Positions 44,620 to 49,818 of a DNA stretch of 49,818 nucleotides are shown here, piece by piece. The stretch lies in assembly GCF_018063565.1 (NCBI RefSeq), contig NZ_JAGPBB010000020.1, positions 1 through 49,818 on the forward strand, given 5' to 3'. The notes under the pieces were generated by a model. That model saw only the letters and a list, made by a program, of their open reading frames with translations. It did not search any database and was not told where the DNA came from. How positions within the stretch are numbered: position 1 is the stretch's first letter; each line of letters begins with the position of its first letter. The translations under genes were made by a program, and so were the position numbers. Origin of the DNA: Rhodoferax sp. GTDB lineage: Bacteria > Pseudomonadota > Gammaproteobacteria > Burkholderiales > Burkholderiaceae_C.

Positions 44620-45848
44620 GAGCGATAGTCGGCGTTGATCGAGACGTAGTCGTGGCTCAGGTCGCAAGTCCACACGGTGTCGGCGGCGGTACCGCGCCCC
44701 AGCACCACACGCACGGTGATTTCGCTTTGTTTCATGACACGTTGGCCCTCGGCTTCAAGGTACTCGGGGTTGCGGCCACCCTGTTTGGCGACCAGGACCT
44801 CGTCGAGATACAAGTCGATCTGTGTTTGATCCAGGTCCGCAATACCGGCATAGCCGACCGCCGCAAGAATGCGCCCGAGGTTGGGGTCGCTGGCAAAGAA
44901 CGCCGTCTTGACCAAAGGTGAATGGGCAATCGCGTACGCCACCTGACGGCACTCAGCCTGGTTTTGCCCACCTTCGACCCGAATAGCAATAAACTTGGTA
45001 GCACCCTCCCCGTCTCTGACAATGGCTTGAGCCAGTTTTTGTGCAACACCGAGCATGGCCATGCGCAATGCCTGACCGGCTGGGCTGTCCAGTGAGTCGA
45101 TGGCGGGGTGACCCGCGCGGTGGGTGGCAATGACCACAAAGGAGTCATTGGTTGAGGTGTCACCGTCGACGGTCACACGGTTGAATGAACCTTCAGCCAG
45201 TTCTGTGGCAAGCTGTTTCATCAACGCCGGCGCCACGCAGGCATCGGTGGCCATGAAGCCCAGCATGGTGGCCATGTTGGGGCGGATCATGCCCGCGCCC
45301 TTGCTGATGCCAGTGATGCTCACGGGTTTGCCGTCCAGCATCACCTGTGCGCCAAACGCCTTGGGTGCGGTATCGGTGGTCATGATGGCCTCGGCCGCGC
45401 GTAGCCAGTGGTCGGCCCGAGCGTCGGCAATGGCCGCATCCAGGCCGGCTTCAATGCGCTCAATTGGCAAGGTCTCCATGATGACACCGGTCGAAAACGG
45501 CAATACCTGCTGCGCACTGACACCCGCACGCGCCGCCAACGCCGCACAGGTTTGACGGGCACGCGCCAAGCCATCGGCTCCCGTGCCGGCATTGGCATTG
45601 CCGGTATTGATGACCATTGCCCGAATGGATGACCCCGGCGCACCCAGATGCTCGCTGCAAATTTGCACCGGTGCGGCGCAAAAACGGTTCTGCGTGAAGA
45701 CCCCCGCCACAGTGGCCCCCTCGTCGATCAGGACCACGGTAAGGTCCTTGCGGTTGACTTTGCGGATACCCGCCTCGGTGACGCCGATGCGCACGCCGGC
45801 GATAGGGTACAACTCGTTGGGATTGGGTGCAGCGAGATTGACGGGCAT
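44616..45848 (-). CDS. argJ: Bifunctional ornithine acetyltransferase / N-acetylglutamate synthase ArgJ
   Basis: 410 residues. The autocleavage site is in [16 protein letters not shown] with the nucleophile Thr194, giving alpha and beta chains. [12 protein letters not shown] and the C-terminal [13 protein letters not shown] are conserved. It transfers acetyl groups from N-acetylornithine to glutamate in the cyclic arginine pathway. ATG 45848 lies 11 bp after the secA stop. Confidence 0.96.
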   Translation of the reverse strand: MPVNLAAPNPNELYPIAGVRIGVTEAGIRKVNRKDLTVVLIDEGATVAGVFTQNRFCAAPVQICSEHLGAPGSSIRAMVINTGNANAGTGADGLARARQTCAALAARAGVSAQQVLPFSTGVIMETLPIERIEAGLDAAIADARADHWLRAAEAIMTTDTAPKAFGAQVMLDGKPVSITGISKGAGMIRPNMATMLGFMATDACVAPALMKQLATELAEGSFNRVTVDGDTSTNDSFVVIATHRAGHPAIDSLDSPAGQALRMAMLGVAQKLAQAIVRDGEGATKFIAIRVEGGQNQAECRQVAYAIAHSPLVKTAFFASDPNLGRILAAVGYAGIADLDQTQIDLYLDEVLVAKQGGRNPEYLEAEGQRVMKQSEITVRVVLGRGTAADTVWTCDLSHDYVSINADYRS

Positions 45849-45859
45849 GGTGATTTCTT

Positions 45860-48604
45860 TCAGGCCAGTTTGCCGTGGCAGTGCTTGTATTTCTTGCCGC
45901 TGCCACAAGGGCATGCGTCGTTGCGGCCAACGCGCGGCACCGCCTGGGCCACGGTGCTGGCGTCAACCACGGTTTCGACTTCGCCCGTTTCCGTGGGGGC
46001 TGAATAGGTCACGTTGGAGATGCGCTCAGCACGGCTTTCCATGTCTGCCGCGGCCTGGCTGACTTCGTCGTTGGACTGGATGCGCACCGTCATCAGCACC
46101 TTGGTGACTTCGTTCTTCACAGCATCAAGCATCTGGCCAAACAGCTCGAACGCCTCGCGCTTGTACTCCTGCTTGGGTTGCTTTTGCGCGTAACCCCGCA
46201 AGTGAATACCCTGGCGCAAATAGTCCAGCGCACTGAGGTGGTCACGCCAATTAGTGTCGATACTTTGCAGCAACACCATGCGCTCAAACTGGGTGAAGTT
46301 CTCATTGCCCACCAGCGCCACCTTGGCTTCAAATACCTGGTTGGCGTGCTGCAAAACAGTGTCCAGCAGGTCCTGGTCCACAATGGCAGTGGCGGCATTC
46401 ACCTGATGCTGCAGCGCCAGGGTGATTTGCCACTCGTCCTGCAATACCTTCTCAAGGGCTGGCAGGTTCCATTGCTCCTCAACCGACTCCACCGGAACGT
46501 GCTGGCGCACGATGTCTTCGAAACAGCCTTCACGCAAACCCTGAATTTGCGCCGACAAGTCTGATGCATCCAGAATTTCGTTGCGCTGCTGATAGATCAC
46601 CTTACGCTGATCGTTGGCCACATCATCGTACTCGAGCAGCTGTTTGCGCATGTCAAAGTTGCGCGCTTCCACTTTGCGCTGGGCGCTTTCGATCGAGCGG
46701 GTCACAATTCCGGCTTCGATGGCTTCCCCTTCGGGCATTTTCAGGCGGTCCATGATGGCCTTGACCCGGTCACCGGCAAAGATGCGCATCAGGGAGTCGT
46801 CCAGACTCAGGTAGAAACGCGACGAACCCGGGTCACCCTGGCGCCCGGAGCGTCCGCGCAGCTGGTTGTCGATACGGCGCGACTCGTGCCGCTCGGTGGC
46901 AATAATGCGCAACCCTCCCAGACTGGTCACCAATTCATGGTCTTTGGTCCACTGCGCACGCAGCGCGTCGATCTGCTGCTGCTGCTGCGTGGCATCCAGA
47001 GAAGTGTCAAGCTCCACGGCTTCGATGGATTTGCTGATGTTGCCACCCAGAACAATGTCGGTGCCGCGCCCCGCCATATTGGTGGCAATGGTGATCATCT
47101 TGGTACGCCCGGCCTGGGCCACGATGTCGGCTTCGCGCGCATGTTGCTTGGCATTGAGCACCTGGTGCGGCAATTTTTCCTTTTCCAGCAATTGCGCAAT
47201 GATTTCCGAGTTTTCAATCGACGTGGTTCCCACCAGCACGGGCTGTCCGCGCTCATAACACTCGCGGATATCCTGAATCGCGGCCTTGTATTTTTCGGCA
47301 GTGGTTTTGTAGACCCGATCGAACTGGTCGTCACGACGACTCGGCTGATTCGGCGGAATCACCACCGTCTCCAGGCCATAGATCTCCTGAAATTCGTAGG
47401 CTTCGGTGTCGGCCGTGCCAGTCATGCCTGCCAGCTTGCCGTAAAGACGGAAGTAGTTTTGGAAGGTGATCGACGCCATGGTCTGGTTTTCCGGCTGGAT
47501 GGCGACACCCTCCTTGGCCTCGACCGCCTGGTGCAACCCGTCACTCCAGCGCCGTCCTGTCATCAGGCGTCCGGTGAACTCGTCCACAATCACAATCTCA
47601 CCGGCTTGCACCACATAGTGCTGGTCGCGGTGATACAGGTGCTGTGCCCGCAACGCCGCATACAAATGGTGCATCAACGTGATGTTGGACGGGTCGTACA
47701 GGCTGGCCCCTTCGGGCAACAGCCCCAGCTCAAACAGGATGCGCTCGGAATTCTCGTGACCACGCTCGGTCAGGAATACCTGGTGACTCTTCTCATCGAT
47801 GGTGAAGTCACCCGGCTTGGTGATGCCCTCCCCCGTATGCGGGTCCGCTTCCCCCTCCTGCTTTTCCAGCTTGGGCACGACCCGTTTGATCGACAGGTAC
47901 AAGTCTGTCTGGTCTTCAGCCTGGCCGCTGATGATGAGTGGCGTGCGAGCCTCGTCGATCAAAATTGAATCCACTTCGTCGACGATGGCGAAGTTCAGGC
48001 CACGCTGCACCCGGTCAGCCGCCTCGTAGACCATGTTGTCACGCAGGTAATCAAAGCCGTATTCGTTGTTGGTACCGTAGGTGATGTCGGCCCGATAGGC
48101 CGCCTGCTTGTCCTCGCGCGACATCTGCGGCAGGTTGATACCCACCGACAAACCCAGAAAGTTATACAGCTTGCCCATCCACTGGGCATCGCGACCTGCA
48201 AGGTAGTCGTTCACGGTCACCACATGCACCCCTTTGCCCGTCAGTGCATTGAGGTAGACCGGCAGCGTCGCCGTCAGGGTCTTGCCTTCGCCGGTGCCCA
48301 TTTCAGAGATCTTGCCATAGTGCAGCGACATGCCGCCGAGCAACTGCACATCAAAGTGGCGCATCTTCATGACACGCTTGGAGCCCTCGCGCACCACAGC
48401 GAACGCTTCAGGTAGCAGGTCATCGAGGCTCGCACCCTGTGTCGAACGCTGCCTGAACTCGTCGGTTTTGCCCCTCAAGGCGTCATCCGACAGTTGCTCA
48501 AATTCCTTTTCCAGGGCATTGATCTTGACAATGGCGTGGCGATATTTTTTGAGCAGGCGGTCATTGCGACTGCCAAATATTTTGGTGAGAAAGTTGGTTG
48601 CCAT
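45860..48604 (-). CDS. secA: Protein translocase motor ATPase SecA
   Basis: 914 residues, full length. Walker A MGTGEGKT (102-109), Walker B-like LIDEART, the preprotein cross-linking and helical scaffold regions, helicase motif [11 protein letters not shown], and the C-terminal SEC-C zinc motif [17 protein letters not shown]. It drives Sec-dependent export through SecYEG. ATG 48604 starts [16 protein letters not shown], the usual N-terminus; the frame continues upstream for 9 codons without similarity. 172 bp separate it from the M23 gene. Confidence 0.97.
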   Translation of the reverse strand: MATNFLTKIFGSRNDRLLKKYRHAIVKINALEKEFEQLSDDALRGKTDEFRQRSTQGASLDDLLPEAFAVVREGSKRVMKMRHFDVQLLGGMSLHYGKISEMGTGEGKTLTATLPVYLNALTGKGVHVVTVNDYLAGRDAQWMGKLYNFLGLSVGINLPQMSREDKQAAYRADITYGTNNEYGFDYLRDNMVYEAADRVQRGLNFAIVDEVDSILIDEARTPLIISGQAEDQTDLYLSIKRVVPKLEKQEGEADPHTGEGITKPGDFTIDEKSHQVFLTERGHENSERILFELGLLPEGASLYDPSNITLMHHLYAALRAQHLYHRDQHYVVQAGEIVIVDEFTGRLMTGRRWSDGLHQAVEAKEGVAIQPENQTMASITFQNYFRLYGKLAGMTGTADTEAYEFQEIYGLETVVIPPNQPSRRDDQFDRVYKTTAEKYKAAIQDIRECYERGQPVLVGTTSIENSEIIAQLLEKEKLPHQVLNAKQHAREADIVAQAGRTKMITIATNMAGRGTDIVLGGNISKSIEAVELDTSLDATQQQQQIDALRAQWTKDHELVTSLGGLRIIATERHESRRIDNQLRGRSGRQGDPGSSRFYLSLDDSLMRIFAGDRVKAIMDRLKMPEGEAIEAGIVTRSIESAQRKVEARNFDMRKQLLEYDDVANDQRKVIYQQRNEILDASDLSAQIQGLREGCFEDIVRQHVPVESVEEQWNLPALEKVLQDEWQITLALQHQVNAATAIVDQDLLDTVLQHANQVFEAKVALVGNENFTQFERMVLLQSIDTNWRDHLSALDYLRQGIHLRGYAQKQPKQEYKREAFELFGQMLDAVKNEVTKVLMTVRIQSNDEVSQAAADMESRAERISNVTYSAPTETGEVETVVDASTVAQAVPRVGRNDACPCGSGKKYKHCHGKLA

Positions 48605-48760
48605 GAATACGGGGCGATTGGTTCTGACCACAACGGGCCAAACTGCAACGCAGTCCTTTTTTTACGATCTAACTGATATGGGGATAACCCGGGGTAACAC
48701 AAGCTCTGGCGCACCGACGCGGCGTGAACTGCTTCTGCACGATTTTAGCTGTGCCTTGCC

Positions 48761-48776
48761 GGCCATCCGAATGGCC
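48761..48776 (-). terminator. Hairpin after the M23 peptidase gene
   Basis: GGCCAT (48761-48766), CCGA, ATGGCC (48771-48776) forms a perfect 6-bp stem with a tight four-base loop, directly after the M23 stop codon and 156 bp before secA. No T-run follows on the minus strand, so it may weaken read-through from the peptidase gene to secA rather than stop it. Confidence 0.35.
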
Positions 48777-49757
48777 TCACCTGGCTGTGCCGGTTGCTGG
48801 CCTCAGCGGCGATTTTCCGGCATTCACAGATGCCGTCAGCTGGCCAGCCAACTGTTCACCGGCGGACAGGAATTTGTGCGGGTCCTGCGGTATGCCTTGA
48901 ACCAGCACCTCAAAATGCAGGTGAGCACCGGTCGAGCGCCCGGTGTTTCCCAATTCAGCAATGGCTTGCCCGCGTTTGACCAGGTCGCCCTTCTTGACCA
49001 GCACCCGAGACACATGGGCATAACGGGTGACCAGTTCATTGCCATGATCAACCTCGACCATTTTGCCGTAGCTGGGATGGTATTCCTCAGCCACAACAAC
49101 GCCGCCCGCAGCCGCCAATATGGGGGTGCCGACCGGGCCCGGGAAGTCCAGTCCGGTGTGAAGCGCAGACTGACCGGTCATGGGGTCAAGACGCCAGCCA
49201 AACGGCGAGCCGACCTCGCCCTGGGCCACCGGGCGCGAGGTTGGAACCATCATGCTTTTCATCCGACGCTCAAACAAACGGGATTCCAGCACCGTCAGCA
49301 AGTCAGTCCGTTGATGGGTCAGGCTTTCCAAATCGTCCATCGCGGCTTTGACCTGGTCCAGTGACAAGCTATGTGCACCAATCTGTATGCCCCCTTGACC
49401 TGGCGTGGATCTGAGCGGTGCCACGCTCACACCTGCCAAGCCCGAAACCCTTTCGCCCAGCGACTCGAGCTGCGTCAGTTTGGCCTGCATTTCGCCCAAC
49501 TGGCGAGCCATCAGGTCAAGGTTCTCGCGCAGGTAACGATCGCGTTGGTCAAATTCGTCTTTGGTCACAAGCTTGATGACCGACCCGATAATCGGCCAGC
49601 CCTCGCGAGCACCCTTCAGGAAAACCCAGTGATACAAACCGAGTGCCGTCAGCATCAGTACCAGCGCCGCCAACAGGAACGCCAGCACCATCTGGACGCC
49701 ACTCAGATGAACGGCCCGGGTTTTGGCCAGCCATGTATCCGTGATGATCAATTGCAT
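48777..49757 (-). CDS. M23-family (LytM-type) metallopeptidase with membrane anchor
   Basis: 326 residues. A signal anchor (about 22-45) is followed by a coiled-coil segment (about 62-100, RYLRENLDLMARQLGEMQAKL) and an M23 domain with zinc ligands in SALHTGLDFPGP (His and Asp) and AHLHFEVL (HxH). All ligand positions are kept, so it may be an active peptidoglycan endopeptidase rather than an EnvC-like activator. ATG 49757 follows ACAGGAGA; the frame is open 14 codons further. It lies just upstream of secA, as in other Burkholderiales. Confidence 0.93.
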   Translation of the reverse strand: MQLIITDTWLAKTRAVHLSGVQMVLAFLLAALVLMLTALGLYHWVFLKGAREGWPIIGSVIKLVTKDEFDQRDRYLRENLDLMARQLGEMQAKLTQLESLGERVSGLAGVSVAPLRSTPGQGGIQIGAHSLSLDQVKAAMDDLESLTHQRTDLLTVLESRLFERRMKSMMVPTSRPVAQGEVGSPFGWRLDPMTGQSALHTGLDFPGPVGTPILAAAGGVVVAEEYHPSYGKMVEVDHGNELVTRYAHVSRVLVKKGDLVKRGQAIAELGNTGRSTGAHLHFEVLVQGIPQDPHKFLSAGEQLAGQLTASVNAGKSPLRPATGTAR

Positions 49758-49777
49758 TTGTTGTCGTCTCCTGTCAC

Positions 49778-49818
49778 ATGAATCCCCACCGCAGTTCATT
49801 CACCCTGTTGCAAGCGAG
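49778..49818 (+). CDS. Start of a probable DUF721/DciA-family gene (partial)
   Basis: The last 41 bases read MNPHRSSFTLLQA from an ATG at 49778 and remain open at the edge. Betaproteobacterial DUF721 (DciA-like helicase-loading) proteins typically begin with a short basic leader and 'sFTLQQA', and this family commonly stands divergent from the M23 gene next to secA. The assignment rests on 13 residues plus context. Confidence 0.5.
   Translation, partial: MNPHRSSFTLLQA

Noticed and set aside
46886-47968. Open frame on the plus strand (about 360 codons) across secA
   Set aside because: Antisense to secA, which is complete with all motifs; no protein family resemblance.
48679-48687. DnaA-box-like nonamer (TTATCCCCA on the minus strand) upstream of secA
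   Set aside because: One mismatch at a conserved position, a single copy and no other origin features.

Overview
The window reads as a chromosomal segment of a betaproteobacterium of the order Burkholderiales, most likely family Comamonadaceae (Rhodoferax/Polaromonas-like). This is inferred from the GC-rich coding sequence, the gene order around secA (yacG-zapD-coaE-pilD-pilC on one strand facing mutT-ATPase-argJ-secA on the other), a five-gene urea ABC transporter, and short interspersed palindromic repeats (AGCGC-TTAT ... AGCTA type) that I recall as common in that family. I could not check the species assignment. I saw no rRNA, tRNA, CRISPR array, insertion sequence or prophage.

Layout. 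1-1780 is a ragged border: the 3' end of an unidentified gene, a 66-codon remnant of a Bug/TctC solute-binding protein, a start-less open frame, and small exported proteins on the minus strand. 1782-4425 is a NarL/LuxR-type response regulator overlapping a membrane sensor kinase. 4523-10212 (minus) is urtABCDE, with every junction from urtB to urtE overlapping by 4 bp and two strong hairpins between urtA and urtB. Divergent from urtA, 10389-21648 (plus) holds four very large signalling proteins in a row: two hybrid histidine kinases, a dCache-HAMP-PAS-GAF-GGDEF protein and a dCache-HAMP-PAS-GGDEF-EAL protein.

21674-28960 is mixed metabolism and stress: coniferyl-aldehyde-type dehydrogenase, membrane-anchored MsrA, a Dcu C4-dicarboxylate carrier with a perfect 14-bp palindrome at its promoter, a small diguanylate cyclase, a signal-less YkuD-type (L,D-transpeptidase fold) protein paired with a five-helix membrane protein, and a VF530-family protein. 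29033-32344 is a sugar-binding lipoprotein directly followed (3 bp) by a hybrid sensor kinase, with no ABC permease or ATPase: a LuxP/LuxQ-like arrangement. 32381-35604 (minus) is a NitT/TauT-type ABC importer ending in a nucleoside/base deaminase.

35670-49818 is housekeeping: rsmD (minus) divergent from ftsY; pilB, pilC, pilD (type IV pilus assembly ATPase, platform protein, prepilin peptidase), coaE, zapD and yacG on the plus strand; mutT-like, an AAA ATPase, argJ, secA and an M23 peptidase on the minus strand; and the first codons of a probable DciA/DUF721 gene at the right edge.

The most unusual points are the binding-lipoprotein/kinase pair, the interspersed repeat that has become part of the urtB signal peptide (other copies supply the ends of two genes), the RNA structure between urtA and urtB, the run of sensory giants beside urea uptake, and the cytoplasmic YkuD protein with a membrane partner.
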